Positions 1 through 7,804 are shown, counted from the first letter of the stretch. The stretch is DNA of 11,581 bases from JAWVZH01 sp033722295 (GCA_033722295.1 JAWVZH010000099.1:1-11581), one strand, 5' to 3'. Notes: generated by a model not told the origin, from the sequence alone. A program made the numbers and translations.

Positions 1-2
1 AC

Positions 3-1016
3 TGTGACTTTTCCACGAATCTGTGCTTTGGCAGTAATGGTGGAGCTATATATCAACGAGGCAGTGCCAGTTTGCGGATCAGTGATACACGTTTCGAAGG
101 CAATCAGGCCAATTTCGGCGGTGCGATCTTTATGTTCGAAGACAGCGTAGATATCTCTACCCTTGTGGTAGAACGCTGTTTTTTCAACTTTAATGTTGCA
201 GAACAGCAGGCAGGCGGCATTAATATTTCCAATTCGGATGTCTACATCAGTAACTGTTTGCTGGCCAACGGCATAGTGAGTTCTGGAACTGTAGGTGGAG
301 CTATTTCTACTAACGCCAGTAATGGAGATTCTTCTCAAGTTGTTTTATTGAATTCTACCTTATATGGTAATGTGGCAGTGATCGGTGCCGGTGTTGCCCA
401 GTGGACCGATAGCGATACATCCAGTATGACCCTCATGAGCCAGAATAATATCTATGCCAATGTAGGCGAGAATTACAGCATAGAGAGCGGGAGTCCAGTG
501 TTCGTCTCCAATGGAGGGAATCTGAGTACAGATCTCAGCCTTTCCTTATTCGCTACTCAGGCCAATGATTTTCATGCGACCTTGCCCTTGTTGCTGGATC
601 CTGATGTGGATGACTTTAGATTGCAAAATGGCAGTCCTTGTATTGACAATGGAACTGAACAAGACGCTCCTGAGGAAGATATTAATGGTGATCCGAGAAT
701 GGGTAAGCCTGATATCGGCGCCTATGAATTTGATTCTACAGTAGCCACATCTAATATTGACAGGACGGTTCTGGTACAGGTTTTTCCGAATCCTGTAGTG
801 GACGAACTGACTGTTCAGTGGGAAGATTCTGCACATGGAAAGGCTCTTGTTGATGTTTACGACCTGAATGGGCGACTGATGAAGACGAGGACAGTGAACA
901 AAGTGTCGGATCTGGCAACTCTCTCATTTGATGTCAGGGATCTGCCGGAAGGTAAGTATCAGATCCTGATACGACAGGGTGCAAGGAAGTTTGTGGGAAG
1001 CTTTATTAAGGTCTAG
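3..1016 (+). CDS. Secreted beta-helix repeat protein with T9SS sorting domain (5' truncated)
   Basis: The reading frame is open from base 3 with no stop, so the gene begins outside the window; the TTG at 72 is not the start. The N-terminal part has Asn/Ser/Gly-rich turns with repeated GGAI(Y/F) and 'ISN/LLNST' strands, as in right-handed parallel beta-helix proteins. At about 664-735 comes the segment DINGDPRMGKPDIGAYEF, typical of the end of choice-of-anchor Q type beta-helix domains. The last ~85 residues (about 765-1013) match a type A T9SS C-terminal sorting domain: FPNPVVDELTV near the start, a central VYDLNGRLMKT, LPEGKYQILI, and a GSFIKV end. From family knowledge, such proteins cross the outer membrane through the Por system, lose the sorting domain, and are anchored or released. 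Substrate or adhesin role is unknown. It is convergent with the next gene, and I see no clear terminator in the 49-bp gap. Confidence 0.88.
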   Translation, partial: CDFSTNLCFGSNGGAIYQRGSASLRISDTRFEGNQANFGGAIFMFEDSVDISTLVVERCFFNFNVAEQQAGGINISNSDVYISNCLLANGIVSSGTVGGAISTNASNGDSSQVVLLNSTLYGNVAVIGAGVAQWTDSDTSSMTLMSQNNIYANVGENYSIESGSPVFVSNGGNLSTDLSLSLFATQANDFHATLPLLLDPDVDDFRLQNGSPCIDNGTEQDAPEEDINGDPRMGKPDIGAYEFDSTVATSNIDRTVLVQVFPNPVVDELTVQWEDSAHGKALVDVYDLNGRLMKTRTVNKVSDLATLSFDVRDLPEGKYQILIRQGARKFVGSFIKV

Positions 1017-1065
1017 TGATATTTGAGTAGGGATTGAAACATGTCATGGGTGGTTGGATACATGA

Positions 1066-1491
1066 TCAAGCCCTTTCATCAAAGGGTATAATCGTGCCCT
1101 CTTCCACATATTTTTTAAGGCCATTCAGAAGATGCGCCCAACAATAGTTGCTGTGTTTGTAGTGATCGTTATCCTCTGGCCAATTGATATGATAAAAATT
1201 TACAGTGACACCATCATTAACTTCTTTTAATTCAATTCCAACACTTGTCGGCTCCCAATCCTTGTCGGCAGACTGGACTTTCCATTCAAAAATATTATTT
1301 CTTTCCGACCTCGATACCCTGAATCGCCAGTCATAGGGGTCACCGAAATATAGTCTATAGATCTCTCCAACCTCAGGTTGACCACTTGACTCCAAGGTCC
1401 ACCAATTGTTCAGATGTTCTGGTCTTGAAAATGCATCAAAGACTCTGGAGGCGGAAGCCTCGATCTTTAGATTGTGATATAGGTCAGCCAT
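1066..1491 (-). CDS. SRPBCC / AHSA1-like domain protein
   Basis: The product is a 141-residue soluble protein. It fits the START/SRPBCC fold as in Hsp90-activator-like (AHSA1, formerly SMBP) proteins: an N-terminal 'LYHNLKIEASASRVFDAFSRPEHLNNWWT' type strand-helix, then G..Y.L.FG, an F.W.V strand, 'GVTVNFYHINWPED', and a C-terminal amphipathic helix 'YCWAHLLNGLKKYVEEG'. These domains bind hydrophobic ligands in a deep cavity, and the ligand here cannot be told. I chose the ATG at 1491 rather than the in-frame GTG at 1512. Family members begin close to 'MADLYHNL', and the GTG would add seven residues with no family counterpart. Upstream is a perfect inverted repeat (1538-1558) that may regulate it. 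It is transcribed away from the export operon. Confidence 0.82.
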   Translation of the reverse strand: MADLYHNLKIEASASRVFDAFSRPEHLNNWWTLESSGQPEVGEIYRLYFGDPYDWRFRVSRSERNNIFEWKVQSADKDWEPTSVGIELKEVNDGVTVNFYHINWPEDNDHYKHSNYCWAHLLNGLKKYVEEGTIIPFDERA

Positions 1492-1537
1492 ATCTTTTTC
1501 TAATATCCGCACTTTATAAGATAGTTAAACATTTCTG

Positions 1538-1558
1538 TATAATAGTAAAACTATTATA
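1538..1558. promoter_or_regulatory. Perfect AT-rich inverted repeat between divergent genes
   Basis: Two 9-bp arms, TATAATAGT and ACTATTATA, are exactly complementary and separated by AAA. The repeat lies 47 bp upstream of the SRPBCC start codon and 217 bp upstream of the ABC exporter start. The arm also resembles a -10 hexamer (TATAAT). This is consistent with an operator for a dimeric repressor overlapping a promoter, but no regulator gene is adjacent, so the role is inferred. The rest of the 1492-1774 spacer holds only a weak hairpin (ACCTGG/CCAGGT at 1619-1642, then five T) and no convincing small gene. Confidence 0.4.
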
Positions 1559-1774
1559 GCGGATTACTGTTCTATTCAGACAAAACGATTAAACCGGAAG
1601 TGCGAACCAATATTGCAGACCTGGTAACAAGCCAATCCAGGTTTTTGAAATGGAATTTACCAAGGTTAGGCAGGACGACGGATGCCATCTGCAGGCATTT
1701 GTATAACTTAGAACATGCAGAATCGGCCAAGATCAATCGCTCTTGATAACCACTGACAAAACGGATCCTAAGAC

Positions 1775-3484
1775 ATGAATGATTCTGGAATCTTCTCGCG
1801 TTTTTGGCGATTACTCGATCTTGAACGCAAAGACTTGAGTTACATATATTTCTATGCCTTCCTAAGCGGCATAGTCAACCTTTCGCTGCCGCTGGGTATT
1901 CAGGCAATAATCAATCTCATACAGGGAGGTGAGATCAGTACGGCGTGGATGGTGCTGGTTGGCGTAGTGATCGCAGGAGTAGCCATCGTTGGCACGTTGC
2001 AGGTATTTCAATTGAGGATCGTTGAGAATATTCGGCAAAAGTTATTTGCGAGATCGTCATTCGAATTTGCATATCGATTTCCGAGGATATCTCTGGAATC
2101 GATCCATAGCGACTTTCATCCGGAACTTGCCAATCGGTTCTTTGATACAATATCCCTTCAAAAGGCATTGCCCAAGATCCTTATTGATTTTTCACTTGCT
2201 TCCCTGCAAATTCTAATTGGACTGATACTGCTTGCTTTCTACCACCCGTTTTTCATAGTTTACGGCTTACTTCTCATTGGGCTGGTCTTCCTGATCCTCC
2301 GTATTTCAGGTCCTTCAGGGCTCGTTTCAAGTTTAAAGGAGTCCAGAGAGAAATATCAGATGGCTCACTGGCTGGAGGAAGTTGCGAGAGCTTTGAGTGT
2401 CTTCAAACTGACCGGCAATTCCAGATATCCGCTCAACAGAACGGATGCGTACCTCAAAGGCTACATACGCAATCGGGAAGCTCATTTCCAGGTCTTGATG
2501 CGACAATTCATTCAATTCATCGGCTTTAAAGTTTTGGTGGCTGCGGGTCTTTTGATCATTGGTAGTTTGCTGGTATTTCAGGGAGAAATGAATATCGGTC
2601 AGTTCGTTGCGGCAGAGATCATTATCATCATCATAATCAGTTCTGTCGAAAAGCTTATCCTAATTCTTGAGAATGTCTACGATGTACTAACGTCGCTGGA
2701 AAAAATTGCCCAGGTCACTGAAAAGCCTTTGGAACATGATGGTACGGTCGACCTCCCCAAGAATTACGAGGGCATGTCTATCTCGACGCATCACCTTGAT
2801 TTTTCATATCCTGATAGCGGACGCAAGATATTTGACGATCTGAGTCTTCAAATTGATAAGAATGAAAAGGTTTGGATCACGGGTCCCAATGGATCTGGCA
2901 AATCCACATTACTGCGGCTATTATCCGGATTATACCAACCGGACAAAGGAGACATCAAGATCGACAGATTACCACTGGATTCTCTGAATATGAGTACATA
3001 CCGCTCTCAAATCGGCGTTGTACTTTCTCCAAAAGTTCTTTTTAATGGATCCCTCAGAGATAATATACTTGTTGGACGAGATCTGGAGGGCAATTATGAT
3101 CTTGAATGGGTGATAGACATGGTCGACCTGAAAAATTGGTTGAGCTGGCAGAAACAGGGATTGGACACACCTATTGATCCTGAAACATCCAAATTACCGA
3201 AGAGTATAGTTCAGAAAATTCTTTTGGCACGAGCTGTGGTCAACCGCCCCCGACTCCTCTTACTGGAAGATCCGCTGGAATATGTCGATCAGGAAAGCAA
3301 ATCAAGGATCATCAAGAATCTTTTTAATCTGGATTTTTCATGTACGATCATCATCGTTTCCAAGGACCAGGTCTGGATGGAGCACAAGCCTATCATTATT
3401 GACCTTGATCGTGGAAAGCTTGAGTGGGTCAATAACGGGAACGAGACATTGTTAACTTCAACTGAACCGAAGCAAGATGTTTGA
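1775..3484 (+). CDS. ABC exporter, fused membrane and (degenerate) ATP-binding domains
   Basis: The protein has 569 residues. Hydrophobic spans lie at roughly 25-48, 57-79, 140-176 (two) and 251-298 (two), giving the six-helix type I exporter fold. The nucleotide-binding domain covers about 334-555. The A-loop tyrosine (FSY, ~345) and Walker A GPNGSGKST (370-378) are intact. The other motifs are altered. The Q-loop position is Ser418 (IGVVLSPK). The LSGGQ signature is LPKSI (474-478), followed by a normal VQKILLARA. Walker B reads LLLLED (494-499), with Glu and Asp swapped. The H-loop histidine is replaced (VSK, 528-530). There is no N-terminal C39 peptidase domain, so it is not the bacteriocin-cleaving type. 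An in-frame TAA two codons upstream fixes the ATG start. With the HlyD and TolC genes that follow it forms a presumptive type I secretion/efflux system; the substrate is unknown. Confidence 0.9.
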   Translation: MNDSGIFSRFWRLLDLERKDLSYIYFYAFLSGIVNLSLPLGIQAIINLIQGGEISTAWMVLVGVVIAGVAIVGTLQVFQLRIVENIRQKLFARSSFEFAYRFPRISLESIHSDFHPELANRFFDTISLQKALPKILIDFSLASLQILIGLILLAFYHPFFIVYGLLLIGLVFLILRISGPSGLVSSLKESREKYQMAHWLEEVARALSVFKLTGNSRYPLNRTDAYLKGYIRNREAHFQVLMRQFIQFIGFKVLVAAGLLIIGSLLVFQGEMNIGQFVAAEIIIIIIISSVEKLILILENVYDVLTSLEKIAQVTEKPLEHDGTVDLPKNYEGMSISTHHLDFSYPDSGRKIFDDLSLQIDKNEKVWITGPNGSGKSTLLRLLSGLYQPDKGDIKIDRLPLDSLNMSTYRSQIGVVLSPKVLFNGSLRDNILVGRDLEGNYDLEWVIDMVDLKNWLSWQKQGLDTPIDPETSKLPKSIVQKILLARAVVNRPRLLLLEDPLEYVDQESKSRIIKNLFNLDFSCTIIIVSKDQVWMEHKPIIIDLDRGKLEWVNNGNETLLTSTEPKQDV

Positions 3485-4847
3485 TTTCAGCAAGCACATA
3501 CAGGACCGGCCCAAGCCCTCAGAATATGAGACGTTGAATGAAGTGCTTTCCCTGAGTTCAGGGAGATATACACGTCGGATCATTATAGTGATCCTGATTA
3601 TTGTCATAGGAGCGATGTTCTTGCCATGGACGCAGAATTTTCGATCAAAAGGCTATGTCATTGCGTTGAAACCAGAGCAAAGACCACAGGCTGTGCAGTC
3701 TGTCATCGATGGTCAGATAGCGCAATGGTATGTACAGGAGGGAGACTTTGTGGAAAAGGGCGATACGCTGATCTTCATCAGCGAGGTAAAGGAGGATTAT
3801 CTGGACCCGGAATTATTAAAACTGACGAAGGACCAGTTGAATGCAAAACAGGAAAGCCTTCTGGCATACCAGAGCAAGATAGATGCTCTCGAATCCCAGT
3901 TGGAGGCTTTAGAAAAGCAACGCGAACTGTCCGTCAGGCAACTCGGAAATGAACTGAGACAAACTCGATTGAAACTTGTTAACGACAGCATCAGAAACGA
4001 AGTAGCACTGAAGAATGTGGAAATAGCTCGAAATCAACTCGATAGGGCACAAAGTTTGGAAAACCAGGGGTTAAGATCACTCACTGAACTGGAAAACAGG
4101 AAGCTCAACTATGAGATTGAACTGGGTGAGCAAATAGGTCTTGCCAATGATCTGGAAATATGGCGGAGCGAGATCGATATACTTACTACGGAGTTGAGTG
4201 CTGTCCAGGCGGATTTTGACGAAAGAATGGCCAAGGTCAGATCGGAGCTTTATGCAACACAAACGGATTACCTTGACAACCTTGCCTTGACGGGTAAAAT
4301 GCAAAATATGGTCAACACTTATCAGAAAAGGTCTGATCAGTATTATCTGCGTGCGCCACAAACAGGGTATGTTACCCAGGCTCTGAGGTCTGGAGTGGGA
4401 GAGATCATCAAATCGGGTACAGACGTGCTTACCATAATGCCAGATGATTATGATCTGGCTGTTGAGATGTATGTAAAACCTGTTAACCTGCCTCTTATAG
4501 AAAAAGGCACAGAAGTACGCATTCAGTTTGATGGCTGGCCGGCGGTTGTCTTCAGTGGATGGCCCGGAACCTCATTCGGAACATTCTCAGGTCGTGTATT
4601 GGCCATAGATAACTTTATCAGTCCAAATGGCCAATATAGAGTTGTCGTTCAGCCTGACCCGCAAGATCGTCCCTGGCCCAAGGCGCTCCGTGTCGGATCG
4701 GGAACCCGAAACATCGTTCTACTCAAAGATGTCAGGGTATGGTATGAGATCTGGCGTCAACTCAATGGATTTCCACCTGATTTTTATAGTGCTGATACAG
4801 GCAATGACAATTCAAAAATGGAGACATCTATTAAACAGACAAACTGA
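3477..4847 (+). CDS. HlyD-family membrane fusion (periplasmic adaptor) protein
   Basis: The protein has 456 residues. A short cytoplasmic N-terminus is followed by one membrane helix (about 34-50). A first biotinyl-lipoyl half-motif (about 72-103, VQSVIDGQIAQWYVQEGDFV) comes next, then a long charged coiled-coil hairpin (about 110-285) and the second lipoyl half (about 290-322, containing LRAPQTGYVTQAL). A beta-barrel domain completes it to about 400, ending in VWYEIWRQLNGFPPDFY. This is the classic adaptor linking an inner-membrane ABC exporter to a TolC channel. The ATG overlaps the ABC gene by 8 nt, which implies translational coupling. The tail after residue ~437 is polar and probably disordered. 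Confidence 0.92.
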   Translation: MFDFSKHIQDRPKPSEYETLNEVLSLSSGRYTRRIIIVILIIVIGAMFLPWTQNFRSKGYVIALKPEQRPQAVQSVIDGQIAQWYVQEGDFVEKGDTLIFISEVKEDYLDPELLKLTKDQLNAKQESLLAYQSKIDALESQLEALEKQRELSVRQLGNELRQTRLKLVNDSIRNEVALKNVEIARNQLDRAQSLENQGLRSLTELENRKLNYEIELGEQIGLANDLEIWRSEIDILTTELSAVQADFDERMAKVRSELYATQTDYLDNLALTGKMQNMVNTYQKRSDQYYLRAPQTGYVTQALRSGVGEIIKSGTDVLTIMPDDYDLAVEMYVKPVNLPLIEKGTEVRIQFDGWPAVVFSGWPGTSFGTFSGRVLAIDNFISPNGQYRVVVQPDPQDRPWPKALRVGSGTRNIVLLKDVRVWYEIWRQLNGFPPDFYSADTGNDNSKMETSIKQTN

Positions 4848-4848
4848 T

Positions 4849-5229
4849 ATGGAATACAATACAAGAAAACTTCTTAAGCCGAATGATCTGAATGCCAATA
4901 ATACCCTGTTCGGAGGGCAGTTATTGAAATGGATAGATGAGGAAACGGGTATTTACGCCATGACAAAGCTTAACACTCGACATGTCGTAACTAAATTCAT
5001 GTCCGAGATCGACTTTGTTTCTTCGGCAAAGCAGGGAGAGGTCATAGAAATTGGAGTGCAGCTCGAAGCGCTGGGAAAAACTTCGATCACGATGTCGTGT
5101 GAAGTGCGTAATCTTTTTTCCAGGAAGGCCATTATCCGCGTCGACAAAATAGTGTATGTAAAAGTCGATGATCAGGAGCGGCCGATACCGCATAACATTT
5201 CACTGAATGATCTCAAATCCTCTTCCTAA
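4849..5229 (+). CDS. Acyl-CoA thioesterase, hot-dog fold (YciA/ACOT-like)
   Basis: The product is 126 residues, starting at the ATG at 4849, one base after the hlyD-like stop; the longer in-frame opening from 4627 lies inside the upstream gene and is not real. The motif at residues 15-31 (NANNTLFGGQLLKWIDE) is the signature helix region of cytosolic acyl-CoA hydrolases such as YciA and BACH, with the conserved Asn, the FGG turn and the Asp (D30) that polarises water or substrate. Next come 'HVVTKFMSEIDFVSSAKQGEV' and 'ALGKTSITMSCEVRN', typical central strands of the fold. The family hydrolyses acyl-CoA to free acid and CoA, usually as a hexamer. Chain-length preference cannot be read here. 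Its stop overlaps the next start (TAATG), so it sits inside the exporter operon between the adaptor and the TolC-type gene, an unusual position. Confidence 0.88.
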   Translation: MEYNTRKLLKPNDLNANNTLFGGQLLKWIDEETGIYAMTKLNTRHVVTKFMSEIDFVSSAKQGEVIEIGVQLEALGKTSITMSCEVRNLFSRKAIIRVDKIVYVKVDDQERPIPHNISLNDLKSSS

Positions 5230-6617
5230 TGAAGAAGCATATCATCCTCTCTCTCGTTCTTTTGACATTTAATCAATTACTCGCACAACAGTCTGAGCTG
5301 GAGATCAGGGGTTTCATGGACTATCTACGTGTCGTAGAGGCTCATCATCCTGTGGCCGGACAGGCTTACCTGCTTGATGAGGAAAGTACGGTAATGCAAC
5401 TAAAGGCACGTGGCAATCTGGATCCGCAGGTTGATGCCAGGGTCGAACAGAAATTTTTCAAGGACGACAATTATTTCCGATTCATTGAAGGGGATATCCG
5501 TGTGCCTACAAGGTATGGCCTTGAATTCAATGCAGGTTACGATCTGAACGACGGAGTCAATCTCAATCCGGCTGACCTATTACCGTCTTCAGGCCTTGTT
5601 CATGTGGGTATCAGACTTGATGTCCTGCGAGGCATGATATATAACGAGCGCAGAGCGGCACTGGATCAAGCACGATTATTTCGAACGGCCAATGCGCTCG
5701 AAAAAGAGGTCATGCTCAATGAGCTTTATGCGTCAGCGGCAGTAACATATGTAGACTGGTTGGTGGCGAGAGAGAAACTGGATATTGCGGAGCAATATGT
5801 CGATTATGCGAATGAGTTGTTTGAAGGAACGCTGGAATTGTACAAAATTGGTGATGGTCGTGCTATAGATACACTTGAAGCCGGTGTGGGCCTTGATAAC
5901 CGTATCAACCAGAGAGCGGAGTTCCTCGCCCTGGAATTTGAAAAGAACATGATGGTGAGTGCCTTCCTCTGGGATGAGGATGGGCTGCCAGCCAAGATGA
6001 AGAGTGTGGGACCTCCGGTGGAGGATGATCTGCTCCTTCAATTTTACGATTCTCTCTCTGTGGCTATGTCGAATGCCATAAGGTCGCATCCAGATCTGCT
6101 GGCCCTCACCAATAAAGGTGAGATGCTCAAAGTCGAGCAACGCCTGCTGAAGGAAGAACTGAAGCCTCGGCTTTCTCTTCAATACAATCCTTTCATATAC
6201 CAGTGGGATGAAAGAGCTTTCAATGATTATAAATGGAGAGCAGGCTTCAGTATGCCTATGTTTTTCAGGGAGGCACGGGCAGATATTCAACTTAATACCA
6301 TCAAGTCACAACAAGTCAGGCTCCAACAAAGAAATCTGGAAACTCGTCTGAATAATCGATCGCAAGCCATGATCAGGGAAATCGAACTCCTGGAACAACA
6401 ATTGACCACGCAAAAAAGTATCGTCATCGCTTCTGAAAAATTGGCAAATGCAGAACGTTCACAATACCTCATCGGCGAAAGCACCATTTTTCTTGTTAAT
6501 CAAAGGGAACAAAAATGGTTTGCTCAGAGGATGAAAGCCATCGAGCTTAAAGGCAAACTGGTGAAGAAAAGAATAGAGATCATGGCATTGTTGAATGCTT
6601 TACCGGGTATAGTATAG
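5229..6617 (+). CDS. TolC-family outer membrane efflux protein
   Basis: The protein has 462 residues. It starts with a Sec signal peptide (MKKHIILSLVLLTFNQLLA, cleavage predicted after Ala19). The mature part is mostly long amphipathic helices, with the internal duplication of TolC proteins: YKIGDGRAIDTLEAGV near 205-220 and its second-half counterpart YLIGESTIFLVNQREQ near 413-428. The strand-rich parts around 85-130 and 310-345 (for example LSLQYNPFIYQW, WRAGFSMPMFF) would be the outer-membrane barrel strands. It supplies the exit channel for the ABC/HlyD pair upstream and overlaps the thioesterase gene by one base. No Cys anchor for lipidation is present. A 35-bp repeat begins 14 bp after its stop. 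Confidence 0.92.
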   Translation: MKKHIILSLVLLTFNQLLAQQSELEIRGFMDYLRVVEAHHPVAGQAYLLDEESTVMQLKARGNLDPQVDARVEQKFFKDDNYFRFIEGDIRVPTRYGLEFNAGYDLNDGVNLNPADLLPSSGLVHVGIRLDVLRGMIYNERRAALDQARLFRTANALEKEVMLNELYASAAVTYVDWLVAREKLDIAEQYVDYANELFEGTLELYKIGDGRAIDTLEAGVGLDNRINQRAEFLALEFEKNMMVSAFLWDEDGLPAKMKSVGPPVEDDLLLQFYDSLSVAMSNAIRSHPDLLALTNKGEMLKVEQRLLKEELKPRLSLQYNPFIYQWDERAFNDYKWRAGFSMPMFFREARADIQLNTIKSQQVRLQQRNLETRLNNRSQAMIREIELLEQQLTTQKSIVIASEKLANAERSQYLIGESTIFLVNQREQKWFAQRMKAIELKGKLVKKRIEIMALLNALPGIV

Positions 6618-6630
6618 GTAGCGGATTCAT

Positions 6631-6665
6631 CCTTGGAGGGTGGGGGGACCCTTGGAGGGTCTGTA
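6631..6665. repeat. 35-bp intergenic hairpin repeat, copy 1
   Basis: This copy is identical over all 35 bases to 7724-7758. It contains CCTTGGAGGGT twice, separated by GGGGGGA. The second unit forms a perfect 6-bp hairpin (GACCCT-TGG-AGGGTC, 6647-6661); the first can form only a 3-bp one here. The flanking bases differ between copies, which fixes the unit length. It sits 14 bp after the tolC-like stop with no T-run following, so it is not a normal intrinsic terminator. Confidence 0.85.
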
Positions 6666-6713
6666 AATGCTCCTGGTAGTGGCCATTTCACAACCGTGAG
6701 GCGTTGAAAAGGT

Positions 6714-7469
6714 ATGAGGTGGATTTACTTCATAGCACCAGTTCTGTTTTGGTGTTGTAGTAAGGAGCAAGTTGAGCCAATGCTACAATGTCAAGTGAAG
6801 CATGTCATTTATGAGGATATCGGAAGCATTTCAATAGCCAACTTTATCTATGAAGACGATAAACTCATAATGATACAGTTGAAGGATGGATCGAAAAGCA
6901 CCTTTCTAAGAGACGAGGGTGGATTTATAGATACAGTGCTCCTGATCAAAGGGAACCGAACGAAACTTGTTGAAGCCCGTGAATACGAGGATGATAGAGT
7001 GTCAGCCATTACACTGTGGGAAACAAACTCTCCGTGGTCAGCCGGTATGGATAGATATGAGTTTACATATGAAAGTGGAAGCAATCTACCTTACCGAATG
7101 GACTTTTTCTGGATTAGTAGGGATTCTTCTATTGTCAATCATGGTGGTTTTGAACTGTGGGAATGGAAGAATGGTAATGTCATCAGGCAAAAGCAATATT
7201 TGAAAGATGGTAGTACGTTTTTAGAAACGTTTTATGAACACGACCATATTCAAAATCCGAAAAACGAATTCACCTCTCCAAGATTTGTCGAATTCTGGAA
7301 CCGCAATAATATTAAATGGGACAGCACTTATGATCATTCCGGACAGGTGCGATTGATACCGCAACCTGTACTGACAACACTCGAATACACGGATCAAGCG
7401 TGTTTAAAAAGCTCTCAGAGAAGTGCTGATACGAAGTATGCCGAAAGAAAATGTACTTATGTGTATTGA
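6714..7469 (+). CDS. Unrecognised probable lipoprotein
   Basis: The product is 251 residues and I do not recognise the family. The N-terminus is a short hydrophobic signal (MRWIYFIAPVLFWCCSK) with Cys14-Cys15 directly after it. That would serve as a lipobox, although Trp or Cys at the -1 position is atypical. The mature part is beta-rich, with repeated short motifs 'Y.DDKLIMIQL', 'YEDDRVSAITLW', 'YEFTYESGSNLPYRMDFF' and 'WKNGNVIRQKQY'. These resemble the YD-like hairpin repeats in Bacteroidota lipoproteins of unknown function (for example DUF4595-like). It lies 96 bp after the exporter operon and is bracketed by the two 35-bp repeats, so it may be a separate unit. It is convergent with the cysteine operon. 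Codon use looks AT-richer than its neighbours by eye only. Confidence 0.7.
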   Translation: MRWIYFIAPVLFWCCSKEQVEPMLQCQVKHVIYEDIGSISIANFIYEDDKLIMIQLKDGSKSTFLRDEGGFIDTVLLIKGNRTKLVEAREYEDDRVSAITLWETNSPWSAGMDRYEFTYESGSNLPYRMDFFWISRDSSIVNHGGFELWEWKNGNVIRQKQYLKDGSTFLETFYEHDHIQNPKNEFTSPRFVEFWNRNNIKWDSTYDHSGQVRLIPQPVLTTLEYTDQACLKSSQRSADTKYAERKCTYVY

Positions 7470-7723
7470 ATACGGCACGCTGTTTTTTGATCGGGATCTC
7501 ATTGAAGTGGTAAATCAGGTGAGTAATATACATCTGTGAAAATGAGATTGTGTAAGCCGCCAGTTATAGAGATGTATGCGATAATCTTTATCGGCAGAGA
7601 TGGTGAATTGAAATGCAGATAATGGTGGTTTTAGAGCCAGGTGCTCACTAATCTTATATTATTGATTTGGAGACAAAGGGCCTTTTCATGTTTCATATTT
7701 CCTATTTCATATTGACATTCGGC

Positions 7724-7758
7724 CCTTGGAGGGTGGGGGGACCCTTGGAGGGTCTGTA
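7724..7758. repeat. 35-bp intergenic hairpin repeat, copy 2
   Basis: This copy is identical to 6631-6665 and in the same orientation, 1093 bp downstream. Here the preceding base is C, so the first half-unit forms CCCT-TGG-AGGG; the second forms GACCCT-TGG-AGGGTC (7740-7754). It lies 10 bp from the end of the cysteine operon's terminator. Both copies sit at the 3' ends of operons, as is usual for dispersed REP-like palindromes. Confidence 0.85.
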
Positions 7759-7768
7759 TTCATTGCAT

Positions 7769-7797
7769 AAAAAAAGGCGACCGGGAAGGCCGCCTTT
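7769..7797 (-). terminator. Intrinsic terminator of the cysteine/peroxiredoxin operon
   Basis: Read on the minus strand, AAAGGCGGCC pairs with GGTCGCCTTT (10 bp, one G-U) around a TTCCC loop, and the T tract runs on for four more bases. It begins 7 bases after the peroxiredoxin stop codon. On the plus strand no T-run follows, so it works mainly for the minus-strand operon. Confidence 0.88.
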
Positions 7798-7804
7798 GGT
7801 CATT

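Larger units (their letters stand above)
7470..7804. other. Convergent intergenic region, 335 bp
   Basis: No convincing gene is present; the longest small frame I followed (7542-7622, plus, 26 codons) has no recognisable features. The region holds two copies of TTTCATATT (7691-7699 and 7705-7713), the second 35-bp hairpin repeat (7724-7758), and the minus-strand terminator (7769-7797). Just after the lipoprotein stop, a short GTATT-G-AATAC palindrome and a later T6 run do not form a proper terminator. Confidence 0.7.

Noticed and set aside
1492..1512. GTG start at 1512 for the SRPBCC protein
   Set aside because: The seven extra residues have no family counterpart; the ATG at 1491 gives the usual N-terminus.
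1650..1706. 18-codon ORF upstream of the ABC exporter as a possible leader peptide
   Set aside because: No run of a single amino acid and no strong terminator follows it; the nearby hairpins (1619-1642, 1682-1698) are weak.
4627..4848. 74-residue N-terminal extension of the thioesterase frame
   Set aside because: It lies wholly within the HlyD-type coding sequence in another frame, and the thioesterase motif begins soon after the ATG at 4849.
6631..6665. CRISPR repeat or G-quadruplex
   Set aside because: Only two copies 1.1 kb apart with a gene between them, so not an array. The G-runs are uneven and interrupted by ACCC that would pair with them, so a hairpin is more likely.
7470..7500. Terminator for the lipoprotein gene (GTATTGAATAC palindrome and a later T6 run)
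   Set aside because: The palindrome is short and AT-rich and is separated from the T-run by bases that do not pair.
7542..7622. 26-codon plus-strand ORF in the convergent spacer
   Set aside because: No recognisable motif or context and of a length expected by chance.
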